Of a stretch of 64,000 bases of DNA, positions 7,606 to 16,155 are shown one piece after another. Both the position numbers and the translations under genes were made by a program. The notes under the pieces are model-generated. The model saw only the letters and a program-made list of their open reading frames with translations. It searched no databases and was not told the origin of the DNA. The stretch's first letter is position 1, and every line of letters begins with the position of its first letter. This DNA comes from Pseudomonas fluorescens (GTDB lineage: Bacteria > Pseudomonadota > Gammaproteobacteria > Pseudomonadales > Pseudomonadaceae): assembly GCF_000968015.1 (NCBI RefSeq), contig NZ_LACH01000062.1:1-64000 (forward strand). The letters run 5' to 3'.

Positions 7606-8694
7606 ATGACCCATACATTGCCCCAGGCCCTGTTGCTACAAGCCGAAACCCGAGGTTCGGCGATCGCCCTGCGCTACAAACGCCTGGGCATCTGGCACGT
7701 CCGCAGCTGGCGCGAACTGGCAGAGGATGTCAGGCGACTCGCCGCTGCTTTACATCAATGCGGATTCAGTCGCGGCGATGACTTGCTGATCATCAGCCAG
7801 GCACGGTCCGAAGCGTTGTTGCTGGCACTGGCCGCGCAGTGGCTGGGTGGCAGCGTCACGCTGCTGGACCCGGATCTCGACAATCGACTGCTGTTGACCC
7901 GACTGAAACCGGCCTTTGTGTTGGCCGAAGCCTTGGACGCCGTGCAGCAGGTACGCAGTATCGATACACCGCCACGGGTGTTGCTGTTCCTGGACGGGCG
8001 TGGACTGAACACGGCCGAAGATCGCGGACTGAATGCTTATGCCGAGTTGTCCGTTGGCGTAACGACGCACGCACCCACGCCGGTCAGTGATTCGGCGGCC
8101 ACGGCGTTTGTTTTCCATCCCGCCAATGGTCAGCCCCAACACTTGAGCCATGGTCAGTTGCTGGAGGGCGCACGCAAATTGGTGGCGCGAGAGTCGCTGA
8201 GCGCCAGCGAAGAAGCGCTGGCGGCCCGGGTGTTTGCCGCCAGCGGTCAGGCGCGTTACTTGCTGGCGCCGTGGCTGAGCGCCGGCTTCTGCCTGAACTT
8301 CCCTGAGGCCCTGGCCACACGCGACACCGATCGCCGGGAGCTCGGGCCGACGCTGGTGCTGGGTACCCGCGAATCCTATGCCCGCCTTGAGTTCTGGACC
8401 CGGGAGCGCCTGCCGTTGCCAGGCACCTTCAGTCATCGTGTGTACCGCTGGGCGATGGTGCCGGAGGTGAACAGTGTTCGCCGCTGGCTCGCTCACTGGC
8501 TGATCCGCCGACCGTTGCTTGACGTGCTGGGCATGAGCCGCCTGCGCGTACCGTTGTTGGTCGGGCCAGCGCTGAGCCCAGAGAGCGCCGAGTTCTTTGG
8601 TGCCCTGGGCATCCGCCCAGGCAACTGGCAGGAGCCATCCACCCCTCGGGCACTGGTCGATGCGCCAGCCCACCTGATTTCTCAATCCGTCTGA
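7606..8694 (+). CDS. Truncated, degenerate AMP-ligase-like (ANL) protein
   Basis: 362 residues resembling the N-terminal domain of acyl-CoA synthetases, with opening blocks such as SWRELAEDVRRLAAAL and a GPALSPESAEFFGALGI block. The phosphate-binding loop, normally TSGTTGxPK, reads HPANGQPQHL. The protein ends where the YGxTE motif would begin, and the C-terminal lid domain with the catalytic Lys is missing. Family members are usually about 550-650 residues. It is therefore unlikely to activate acids. GAAGGA precedes the ATG by 7 nt. It is the first gene of the Liv-type transporter operon, a position that full-length ligases occupy in related operons (recalled, not searched). A structural or binding role is possible, as is decay. 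Confidence 0.75.
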   Translation: MTHTLPQALLLQAETRGSAIALRYKRLGIWHVRSWRELAEDVRRLAAALHQCGFSRGDDLLIISQARSEALLLALAAQWLGGSVTLLDPDLDNRLLLTRLKPAFVLAEALDAVQQVRSIDTPPRVLLFLDGRGLNTAEDRGLNAYAELSVGVTTHAPTPVSDSAATAFVFHPANGQPQHLSHGQLLEGARKLVARESLSASEEALAARVFAASGQARYLLAPWLSAGFCLNFPEALATRDTDRRELGPTLVLGTRESYARLEFWTRERLPLPGTFSHRVYRWAMVPEVNSVRRWLAHWLIRRPLLDVLGMSRLRVPLLVGPALSPESAEFFGALGIRPGNWQEPSTPRALVDAPAHLISQSV

Positions 8695-8703
8695 CGAGCC
8701 CCC

Positions 8704-9504
8704 ATGAGCGCAATCACTGAATCCGTATTACTGCGGCTCGATGACATCTCCCTGTCGTTCAAGGGCGTCAAGGCCATTACGTCCATCAGCTTCGCTGTGA
8801 AGACCGGGGAAATCTGCGCGCTGATCGGCCCCAATGGCGCGGGCAAGAGTTCGCTGCTGAATGTGATCAATGGCGTCTACCAGGCCCAGAGCGGCAGCGT
8901 CAGCTACGCCGGGCAGACGCGTCGACGCATGCGTCCGCACCAGGCTGCCGAGCGAGGCATTGCGCGGACCTTTCAAAACATCGCGTTGTTCAAGGGCATG
9001 AGCGTGCTCGACAACGTGCTGACCGGTCGCAACCTCAAACGGCGCAGCAGCTGGGTCGAGCAGATGCTGCGCCTGGGACGTGCCCCTCGCGAGGACGACG
9101 AGCAGCGCCGCCACGCCGAAAAGGTCATCGAGTTTCTGCGCATCCATCCCTGGCGCCATGTACTGGTGGGCAAGTTGCCGTATGGATTGCAGAAGCGTGT
9201 CGAACTGGCCCGAGCCCTGGCCGCAGAACCTGAGTTGTTGCTGCTGGATGAACCGATGGCCGGCATGAACGCGCAAGAGAAGGGTGAGATGAGCCAGTTC
9301 ATCCGTGACATCAACCGTGAGTTCGGCACCACCGTTGTGCTGATCGAGCACGACATCGGTGTGGTCATGGGGCTGTGCGATCACGTGGTGGTGCTCGATT
9401 ACGGTCGCAAAATTGGCGATGGCACCCCTGAGCAAGTGCGCGCCAACCCCGACGTGATCGCGGCCTATCTGGGCACGCGGCGCACCCGCACGGAGCGCCA
9501 CTGA
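8704..9504 (+). CDS. Liv-type ABC transporter ATP-binding protein (LivG-like)
   Basis: 266 residues. Walker A is GPNGAGKSS at about 42-50. The signature region is LPYGLQKRVELARAL near 160, and Walker B is LLLLDEPMAGMN near 180, followed by the H-loop in VLIEHDIGVVMG. The G-x-(A/G)RTFQN motif after Walker A (GIARTFQNIALF) is typical of the LivG branch. It powers import by the permeases encoded next. Only 9 bp separate it from the ligase-like gene, and 2 bp from the next gene, so the genes form one operon. Confidence 0.95.
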   Translation: MSAITESVLLRLDDISLSFKGVKAITSISFAVKTGEICALIGPNGAGKSSLLNVINGVYQAQSGSVSYAGQTRRRMRPHQAAERGIARTFQNIALFKGMSVLDNVLTGRNLKRRSSWVEQMLRLGRAPREDDEQRRHAEKVIEFLRIHPWRHVLVGKLPYGLQKRVELARALAAEPELLLLDEPMAGMNAQEKGEMSQFIRDINREFGTTVVLIEHDIGVVMGLCDHVVVLDYGRKIGDGTPEQVRANPDVIAAYLGTRRTRTERH

Positions 9505-9506
9505 GC

Positions 9507-10388
9507 ATGGAATTTTTCTTTGAAGTACTGATTGGCGGGCTGCTGGCCGGCGTCATGTATTCCTTGGTGGCCATCGGTTTTGTGCTGATCTACAAGGCCT
9601 CCGGTGTGTTCAATTTCGCCCAGGGCGCGATGGTGCTGTTCGCCGCGCTGACCTTTGTCAGCCTGCTCGAACGCGGCTTTCCATTCGTTTGGGCTTTTAT
9701 CGCCACCCTGGCGAGCATGGTGGTGTTGGCGTTGCTGGTCGAGAAAATGGTCCTGCGGCCCTTGGTCAATCGCCCGCCGATCATCCTGTTCATGGCCACC
9801 CTCGGGCTGTCGTACATGATCGAAGGCCTTGCGCAGTTTCTTTGGGGGGCTCAGGTCCACGGCCTGGAATTGGGCATTGCCGATGAGCCACTGGAAATCC
9901 GCGGCATGTTGCTCTCGCAATTCGACCTGTTCGCCGCGGGCACCGCTGCCACCCTGGTGATTGCATTGTCGCTGTTGTTCAACAAGACCCGGGTCGGTTT
10001 GTCTTTGCGGGCGGTGGCCGATGATCCGCTGGCCTCCCTGGCGGTAGGCATTCGCCTGCCACGAATCTGGGCGCTGGTGTGGGCGGTGGCGGGTTTCGTC
10101 GGGCTGGTCGCGGGGCTGCTCTGGGGCGCTCGTCTTGGGGTTCAGTTTTCCCTGTCGCTGGTGGTGCTCAAGGCGTTGCCAGTGCTGATCATCGGCGGCT
10201 TCTCCTCGATGGGTGGCGCCATTGTCGGCGGGCTGATCATCGGCGCGGCGGAAAAACTCGCCGAGATTTACCTCGGCCCGATCATCGGCAGCGGGATCGA
10301 AAACTGGGTGCCTTACGTCCTTGCGTTGCTGTTCCTGTTGGTGCGGCCTGCCGGGTTATTCGGCGAGCGGGCAATCGAGCGGGTCTGA
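9507..10388 (+). CDS. Liv-type ABC transporter permease (LivH-like)
   Basis: 293 residues, almost entirely hydrophobic with about eight membrane helices. The family hallmarks are GLLAGVMYSLVAIGFVLIYK at the N terminus, FNFAQGAMVLF and the cytoplasmic loop GLSLRAVADDPLASLAVGI, which contacts the ATPases. It forms the inner-membrane channel with the next gene product. The substrate is not given by sequence. Confidence 0.95.
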   Translation: MEFFFEVLIGGLLAGVMYSLVAIGFVLIYKASGVFNFAQGAMVLFAALTFVSLLERGFPFVWAFIATLASMVVLALLVEKMVLRPLVNRPPIILFMATLGLSYMIEGLAQFLWGAQVHGLELGIADEPLEIRGMLLSQFDLFAAGTAATLVIALSLLFNKTRVGLSLRAVADDPLASLAVGIRLPRIWALVWAVAGFVGLVAGLLWGARLGVQFSLSLVVLKALPVLIIGGFSSMGGAIVGGLIIGAAEKLAEIYLGPIIGSGIENWVPYVLALLFLLVRPAGLFGERAIERV

Positions 10389-10410
10389 TTTTCTTTCAAG
10401 GAATACTTCC

Positions 10411-11478
10411 ATGCTGTATCGAGAAGCCGGTCAACTGAGCACCACCTACGCGGCGCAGCGGCGCACATTTCGCTTGCGCCAGGACCGCGTGGGTCTGTGG
10501 CTGCTATTGGGCTTTGCGTTCTTCGCGGTGCCTTTGCTCGGCAATGACTATTGGTTCAGCGCGATTCTGGTGCCGCTGCTGGTGCTGTCGCTGGCGGGGT
10601 TGGGTCTGAACCTGCTGACCGGCTATGCCGGACAACTCTCACTGGGTTCGGCGGCGTTCATGGCGGTGGGAGCGTTTGCGGCCTACAACCTGCAATTGCG
10701 AGTGCCGGGGTTGCCGTTGCTGGTGAGTTTTGCCCTGGGCGGGGTGATCGCCGCGCTGGTGGCCGTGCTCTTCGGTTTGCCGAGCCTGCGGATCAAAGGT
10801 TTTTACCTGTTGGTGGCGACCCTGGCCGCGCAGTTCGTTGTCGAGTGGGTGCTGACCCGGTTCAGCTGGTTTACCAACGACAATGCCTCTGGGGTCATCA
10901 CCTCGCCACCGCTGCTGATCGCCGGGCTGGATTTCAGTTCGCCCCGTGGTCGTTACCTGTTGACCCTGGCCGTGGTGGTGGCGCTGTTCTGGCTGGGCAA
11001 GAACCTGGTGCGCAGCGAGTTGGGGCGCAACTGGATGGCAGTGCGCGACATGGACACGGCCGCGGCGGTGATCGGCATTCGTCTGTTCAAAGCCAAGCTG
11101 CTGGCGTTTGCCATCAGCGGCTTCTACCTCGGTGTTGCCGGTTCGCTGTGGGCGTTCGCCTATTTGGGCACGGTGGAGCCCCACGGCTTCGATCTCAGCC
11201 GCTCATTCCAGGTGTTGTTCATCATCATTATCGGCGGCCTGGGCAGTGTGCTCGGCAACTTTCTGGGCGCTGCGTTCATCGTGCTGTTCCCGATTCTGTT
11301 GGCCAATGTCTTTGGGCTTTTGCCCTCGGGGCTGATTGATTCCGGGCAGTTGGAAAACATTCAGAAAATGCTTTTCGGCGCGCTGATCATCGCCTTCCTG
11401 ATCAAGGAACCCGAAGGACTGGCGCGGCTCTGGCAGCGTTTTCGTCAACGGGCGCGGGTCTGGCCGTTGCGTTATTGA
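10411..11478 (+). CDS. Liv-type ABC transporter permease (LivM-like)
   Basis: 355 residues from the ATG at 10411, which has AAGGAA 7 nt upstream. An in-frame start at 10321 would overlap the previous gene and is rejected. About nine membrane helices are present, with the LivM patterns LNLLTGYAGQLSLGSAAFMAVGAF and GRNWMAVRDMDTAAAVIGI. It pairs with the LivH-like permease upstream. Confidence 0.94.
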   Translation: MLYREAGQLSTTYAAQRRTFRLRQDRVGLWLLLGFAFFAVPLLGNDYWFSAILVPLLVLSLAGLGLNLLTGYAGQLSLGSAAFMAVGAFAAYNLQLRVPGLPLLVSFALGGVIAALVAVLFGLPSLRIKGFYLLVATLAAQFVVEWVLTRFSWFTNDNASGVITSPPLLIAGLDFSSPRGRYLLTLAVVVALFWLGKNLVRSELGRNWMAVRDMDTAAAVIGIRLFKAKLLAFAISGFYLGVAGSLWAFAYLGTVEPHGFDLSRSFQVLFIIIIGGLGSVLGNFLGAAFIVLFPILLANVFGLLPSGLIDSGQLENIQKMLFGALIIAFLIKEPEGLARLWQRFRQRARVWPLRY

Positions 11479-11530
11479 CTCCTTTTATCCCTGACAAAAC
11501 ACCATCGATCTCACACGAGGAACTGCCCTT

Positions 11531-12862
11531 ATGACTCACCGTAAACCGCTGCGCCGCCTGGCATTGGGCCTGGCCTTGCTGACTGCCGGGCTCAGTGCCG
11601 GCGTCCAGGCTGCCAACGAACAGTACTTTCCCTTGCAGAGCTATCGGGTCGGCCCGTACGCCGCCGGTGGCACCGGCTTCTTCGGCGGGTTTATCGATTA
11701 CCTGCAATACGTCAACGCCAAGGGCGGGGTCAACGGGGTCAAGTTGACCTGGAGCGAATGCGAAACCGAGTACGTGGTGGAGAAGGGCGTCGAATGCTAC
11801 GAGCGCCTTAAAGGTGGCCTCAACGGTGCGCCGGCGGCCGCGACCAATCCGCTGTCGGTGGGCATTGCCTACGCGACACTGGATCGTTCGACGGCCGACA
11901 AACTGCCGCTGATCACCATCAATCATGGCCGCACCGATTCCACCGATGGCAGCGTCTTCCCTTACGTGTTCCCGTTGCAGCTCAACCCGTATTCGGAAGT
12001 TTCGGCAATCATCAATTACATCGGCCAGCGCGAGGGCGGGGCTGACAAGCTCAAAGGCAAGAAAATCGCCGTGCTCTACCACGGCTCGCCGTATGGCAAG
12101 GAAACCAACGGCGTACTTGAAGCCCTGGCGAAAAACGCCGGTTTCGAGCTGACCCTTCTGGAAGTGCCGCACCCCGGCAACGAGCAACAATCGCAGTGGC
12201 TGAATATCCGTCGCCTCAAGCCTGACTGGGTGATCCTGCGCGGCTGGGGAGTGATGAACCCAGTGGCGCTGAAGTCGGCGCAAAAGGTCGGTTACCCGGC
12301 GGATCACATCATCGGCAATATCTGGAGTAACTCGGAAGAAGACGTGGTCCCGGCCGGTGCTGCCGCCAAAGGGTTCATCTCGATCACCACCCACCCTTCG
12401 GGCACTGATTTCCCGGTGCTGCAAGGCATCAAGCAAAACGTGGTGGACGCCGGCAAAGGCAACCTGGCCGATCCGAAGCGCTTCGGCACCGTGTACTACA
12501 ACCTCGGCGTGGTGAACGGCATTCTCAACGTCGAGGCCCTGCGCCTGGCACAGGAAAAGTATGGCGATAAACCACTGACCGGTGAGCAAGTGCGCTGGGG
12601 CTTCGAGCACCTGAACCTCGACGATGCGCGTTTGCAGGCCTTGGGCGCCAAAGGATTGGTGCAGCCATTGAAGCTGTCGTGTGCCGACCATGAAGGCGGC
12701 GGCGCCGTGCGCTTTCAGCAATGGGATGGCCAGCGCTGGAACCTGATCAGCGACTGGGTCCAGGCTGATCGCGCCTTGTTGCGGCCGATCATCGAAGCCT
12801 CCGCCGCCCAATACGCCAAGGAAAAAGGCATCACCCCGCGCAACTGCAGCCAGGAGCAATAA
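11531..12862 (+). CDS. Liv-type ABC transporter periplasmic binding protein
   Basis: 443 residues. A signal peptide of about 27 residues (basic MTHRKPLRR, hydrophobic stretch, AGVQA cleavage region) is followed by a Peripla_BP_6 fold. The mature part is longer than LivK (about 350). It shows FFGGFIDYLQYVNAKGG and a Cys pair that could form a disulfide. The conserved alpha-amino-acid-binding residues of LivK are not obvious, so the ligand may be an amide, a short-chain acid or another solute. It lies between the LivM-like and LivF-like genes in the operon. Confidence 0.92.
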   Translation: MTHRKPLRRLALGLALLTAGLSAGVQAANEQYFPLQSYRVGPYAAGGTGFFGGFIDYLQYVNAKGGVNGVKLTWSECETEYVVEKGVECYERLKGGLNGAPAAATNPLSVGIAYATLDRSTADKLPLITINHGRTDSTDGSVFPYVFPLQLNPYSEVSAIINYIGQREGGADKLKGKKIAVLYHGSPYGKETNGVLEALAKNAGFELTLLEVPHPGNEQQSQWLNIRRLKPDWVILRGWGVMNPVALKSAQKVGYPADHIIGNIWSNSEEDVVPAGAAAKGFISITTHPSGTDFPVLQGIKQNVVDAGKGNLADPKRFGTVYYNLGVVNGILNVEALRLAQEKYGDKPLTGEQVRWGFEHLNLDDARLQALGAKGLVQPLKLSCADHEGGGAVRFQQWDGQRWNLISDWVQADRALLRPIIEASAAQYAKEKGITPRNCSQEQ

Positions 12863-12868
12863 GGTCCG

Positions 12869-13651
12869 ATGAGCCAGAGCCTACAAGCCGACCCGCCATT
12901 GCTGAGCGTGGAGCAGGTCGAAGTTTTCTACGAACAGTCGATTCTCGCCTTGCGCGGCGTCACGCTGCAGGTCGGCAAGGGGCAAATGGTGGCCCTGCTC
13001 GGGGCCAACGGGGCGGGCAAGAGTACGACGCTCAAGGCGATTTCCAGCCTGGTGCGGGCCGAACGTGGTGAAGTGGTCAAGGGCCGAATTGTCTATCAGG
13101 GGCAAGTGATCACCGATGCCGACCCTGCCAGCCTGGTGCTGGCGGGGCTGGCCCAGGTGCTTGAAGGGCGGCATTGCTTCACCCACCTGAGCGTCGAACA
13201 GAATCTGCTGATCGGCGGATTTGTCGGGCGGCCGTCACGCAAGGTGCTGAATCAGCGTCTGGAGCGCATCTACGATTACTTCCCGCGTTTGCGCCTGCTG
13301 CGCAAGCGCCTGACTGGCTACACCTCCGGTGGGGAACAGCAAATGGTCGCCATCGGCCGGGCACTGATGTCCGAGCCGCGTCTGTTACTGCTGGATGAAC
13401 CGTCCATGGGCCTGGCGCCGCAGGTGGTCGAGGAGATTTTCGAGATTCTCGCCCGGCTCAACCGCGAGGAGGGTTTGAGCCTGTTGGTGGCCGAGCAAAA
13501 CATCAACATCGCCCTGGATTACGCTCAGTACGCATTTGTGCTGGAGAACGGCCGGGTGGTGGATGAAGGTTCGGCGGCCGGGTTGGCTGCGCGCGAGGAT
13601 ATTCAGAACTATTACTTGGGGGCCGTGGGGCAGGGCACTGTTGAACACTAA
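12869..13651 (+). CDS. Liv-type ABC transporter ATP-binding protein (LivF-like)
   Basis: 260 residues. Walker A is GANGAGKST near 46, the LivF-type VLEGRHCFTHLSVEQNL block follows, the signature region reads YTSGGEQQMVAIGRAL, and Walker B is LLLLDEPSMGLAP. It is the second ATPase of the transporter and the last gene of the operon. Its 3' end overlaps the convergent gene at 13648 by 4 bp. Confidence 0.95.
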   Translation: MSQSLQADPPLLSVEQVEVFYEQSILALRGVTLQVGKGQMVALLGANGAGKSTTLKAISSLVRAERGEVVKGRIVYQGQVITDADPASLVLAGLAQVLEGRHCFTHLSVEQNLLIGGFVGRPSRKVLNQRLERIYDYFPRLRLLRKRLTGYTSGGEQQMVAIGRALMSEPRLLLLDEPSMGLAPQVVEEIFEILARLNREEGLSLLVAEQNINIALDYAQYAFVLENGRVVDEGSAAGLAAREDIQNYYLGAVGQGTVEH

Positions 13652-14088
13652 CTGCACATGACGCTAACGGCCTTCGCGGCGCGTCGCAGTTCTAGTTTAA
13701 CGTCGACCGGTATCCGCTGTTTCACGAGTCGTTGCTCGAGGAATGTCTGATCGCCTCGGGTATCAACCTGAGCGTCGATAGCCGCATCCTCTGCTTCTAT
13801 GGTGGCCGCGTGAGCCTCTATGACCGAGTCGACTTCTGCGTCGTTCCTGGCGGCGTCGAGCGCACCAATGAGTGTCGCCACTTCGTCTTCTTCAGCCTTG
13901 CCATAGGCTTCTACAGACAGTCCGGCAGCCAATGCCCGCGCCCGGATCTCCACACCTTTGAGCGTCTGCTTGGCCTGTCCGCACAGCATTTCGTGTTTTT
14001 GGCTTTCGACGATTTTCCATTGGAAAAATCCATACATCATCGTGCCGAAAATCGCTACGGTGATACCACCGATCAGGATCCGTTTCAT
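13648..14088 (-). CDS. Hypothetical membrane-anchored helical protein
   Basis: 146 residues from the ATG at 14088 (MKRILIGGITVAIFG). An in-frame start at 14127 would add 13 polar residues before the membrane segment. One N-terminal TM helix is followed by an acidic, alanine-rich helical region and a basic C terminus ending VMCS. A Cys sits shortly after the TM helix. No family is recognised. The gene ends inside the last codons of the LivF-like gene, convergently. Confidence 0.6.
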   Translation of the reverse strand: MKRILIGGITVAIFGTMMYGFFQWKIVESQKHEMLCGQAKQTLKGVEIRARALAAGLSVEAYGKAEEDEVATLIGALDAARNDAEVDSVIEAHAATIEAEDAAIDAQVDTRGDQTFLEQRLVKQRIPVDVKLELRRAAKAVSVMCS

Positions 14089-14393
14089 GGCTACAGAACG
14101 TCCGGGGATTGAGAGTTCGGTGGACATCGCTTCGTTCTCTATTCGAGGAAATGAAAGCGTAGCACCGGAACCGGCTCAGCTCCGCCCAAAGTCAATGCAA
14201 CTGTAAATGCAAATACACATGCATTGGCGAGGGAGAGAACGGCGTGTCTTCAAAATTATGCCCTCGGCGATCAGCTTGGGCAACGAAACGTACCGGCGGT
14301 CAGACTGCCTGAATTTTTCCCTCCTGGCGGTACTCCACCGTCCGAGGAGCAGTCGCTCCTTAATGGCGGTGTAATCCGCCGGGGGAACACGTA

Positions 14394-14603
14394 ATGCCAT
14401 CGGTCGAAGACTTCAGAATCCAGTCTCACGCTTTCCTGATCGAGCTGGACGCCGCAACGATGGGCATGATGACGCTGGTTTCTTCCAAATGTGTTTCAGG
14501 ACCCGAATGGGAAGAGGCAACCAAACGGCATCACGATGCTTACGAGATTTGGAATGCCTTCCTTAATGTCTCTACTTCAAGCACTGAGTTAGTCACTCCG
14601 TAA
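14394..14603 (+). CDS. Small hypothetical protein
   Basis: 69 residues beginning MPSVEDFRIQSHAFLIELDA, with a protein-like amphipathic second half (KRHHDAYEIWNAFLNV). A GGGGGA stretch lies 7 nt upstream of the ATG. No signal, membrane segment or known domain is seen. It lies in a stretch of accessory DNA ahead of the acyltransferase-like gene. It might instead be non-coding. Confidence 0.45.
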   Translation: MPSVEDFRIQSHAFLIELDAATMGMMTLVSSKCVSGPEWEEATKRHHDAYEIWNAFLNVSTSSTELVTP

Positions 14604-14926
14604 ATTATGTTGGGCGCTGACTAAGGACGATTGTGCGGGGGACATGCCACGTCAGTTAACAGGGGCGCGACCAGGGGGTCGATCGACAATGCCATACTGA
14701 CGACGCTTCTACTGAGTCTGGAATAAAAATTGGCGTCATGAAATAGACGACTGGCGCCCCCCTATGTCGCTTGCAAAGTCGCTACCTTGATCTTTACTAG
14801 TCACTGAACGTGAGAGCGCTCCTCATAAAATATATCTTTTATATCAAGGCTTAAGCACGCCTTTTGAAGTTCCGCCTTGATCTTTTTCTGATCCACCAAA
14901 AATAAAGCTCAAAGGATGACGAAGAA
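14604..14926. other. AT-rich intergenic region
   Basis: About 320 bp with no supported gene. The second half is visibly AT-rich (ATAAAATATATCTTTTATATC around 14826-14846) and probably carries the promoter of the acyltransferase-like gene. The AT-rich style contrasts with the rest of the window. Confidence 0.5.
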
Positions 14927-16081
14927 ATGAAAAAGAACGTGGCGGAAGTTATTCGCAAACTCATATCGCCTTCAATGCGATATGAAATAAGAAACGCTTC
15001 AAACTGGTTACGAGATATTTTTGGACGTGCGTGTTTCTGGCGCTGGGAAATTGCCAGGTTCAGAGCGCAGAACGAAAGTCCTTACGAAATTCTCTATATC
15101 GGAAGGAAAAAGAAGCGGGAGATGGCCAAGCTTCTCATAAGGGGAAAGTCCCAAGGTGATTCCCCTATGGTCGACGGTGAACCGGGACCTGGCGCGTCGA
15201 GTCATGTGGTAGGGGTCAGTGAAATGCCGACCTCAGGGGCCTTGTCTGTACCCTTGTATCTGAGTGCCGTGGTACCGCTGGGGCGATCCATCGAGGAGAT
15301 CACCACAAAATACGATAGCGAATTGCGTCGAAATATACGCAAGAACCGACCGCGCTACCGAATGGTCCGGACGCTGTTGGATGAAGACATTGAAATGGCA
15401 GACAGGGAAATGCTTCGACCTTATGCCACGGCAAGGCAAGGCATCCACGCTGCGCAATTTGCCACGCAGGAGGTTTTCAGGATCGCCAAGACTGTCGGCC
15501 GGCTCGACCTGATCATGCTGGAAGACGAGGTTGTTGCATGCCACCTTGGCTGCGTAATAACCCGGGGCGGAAAGCGCTACTGGAGCACGCTACGTTTCGG
15601 ATATACCGAGGCGATATTTTCAGATGCCAAAAAACTGCGTGAAGTGAACTCGATTACCACCTTCATGGCACTTGAATGGGCAATAGAGAATGGCTTCGAT
15701 TATTACGACATCGGTCTTTGCCTGGCGCGACCAGATGACGGACTTCTGAAATGGAAAAGAAGGCGTGGCGGCGATATTGATTCCCTGGGAAACCACGCTT
15801 ATATGTTTGTGCGGCTGCCCAAGACAGGGGCAGCCAAATTCCTCTGGGACACGCCGCTATTCGCTGTCGAAGGAAAGGAAATGACCCTTCACCTTGGCTT
15901 GCCGGACGGGCTAAGCGATGAGGAGGTCGCCAGCCGTTACCATGAAATGGTATTTGGCGGACTGCACAAGATTTATCTGTATTGCGCCAAGAGTTCGGGC
16001 GAACAGTTTCTCGAAACCTTGCGTAGTCGCTACGCCAGTTTGCAGACCCCACCCATTATGAAAAGGATTGCATCCAGCTGA
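14927..16081 (+). CDS. GNAT/FemAB-fold acyltransferase-like protein
   Basis: 384 residues. The middle (about 120-290) resembles the FemAB/BioF2 acyltransferase domain. It contains a basic ELRRNIRKNRPRYRM helix, a strand block LDLIMLEDEVVACHLG and FMALEWAIENGFDYYDIG, typical of this fold, then LLKWKRRRGGD. No signal peptide or membrane segment is seen. It is followed 74 bp later by a GT61 glycosyltransferase gene, so a role in acylating or modifying a surface glycan is plausible but inferred. The base composition is less GC-rich than its neighbours, suggesting transfer. Confidence 0.7.
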   Translation: MKKNVAEVIRKLISPSMRYEIRNASNWLRDIFGRACFWRWEIARFRAQNESPYEILYIGRKKKREMAKLLIRGKSQGDSPMVDGEPGPGASSHVVGVSEMPTSGALSVPLYLSAVVPLGRSIEEITTKYDSELRRNIRKNRPRYRMVRTLLDEDIEMADREMLRPYATARQGIHAAQFATQEVFRIAKTVGRLDLIMLEDEVVACHLGCVITRGGKRYWSTLRFGYTEAIFSDAKKLREVNSITTFMALEWAIENGFDYYDIGLCLARPDDGLLKWKRRRGGDIDSLGNHAYMFVRLPKTGAAKFLWDTPLFAVEGKEMTLHLGLPDGLSDEEVASRYHEMVFGGLHKIYLYCAKSSGEQFLETLRSRYASLQTPPIMKRIASS

Positions 16082-16155
16082 GCAATGTCCACGACTGAAA
16101 TAAGCAGAGCGCTTCGCGTCTGGCTATTGACCCTGTCCCGCAGGGAGGACTCTTC

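Noticed and set aside
14176-14400. 74-residue minus-strand reading frame beginning MALRVPPADYTAIKERL
   Set aside because: It has no ribosome site and no recognised domain. The plus-strand small gene at 14394 overlaps its 5' end. I cannot support it as a gene.
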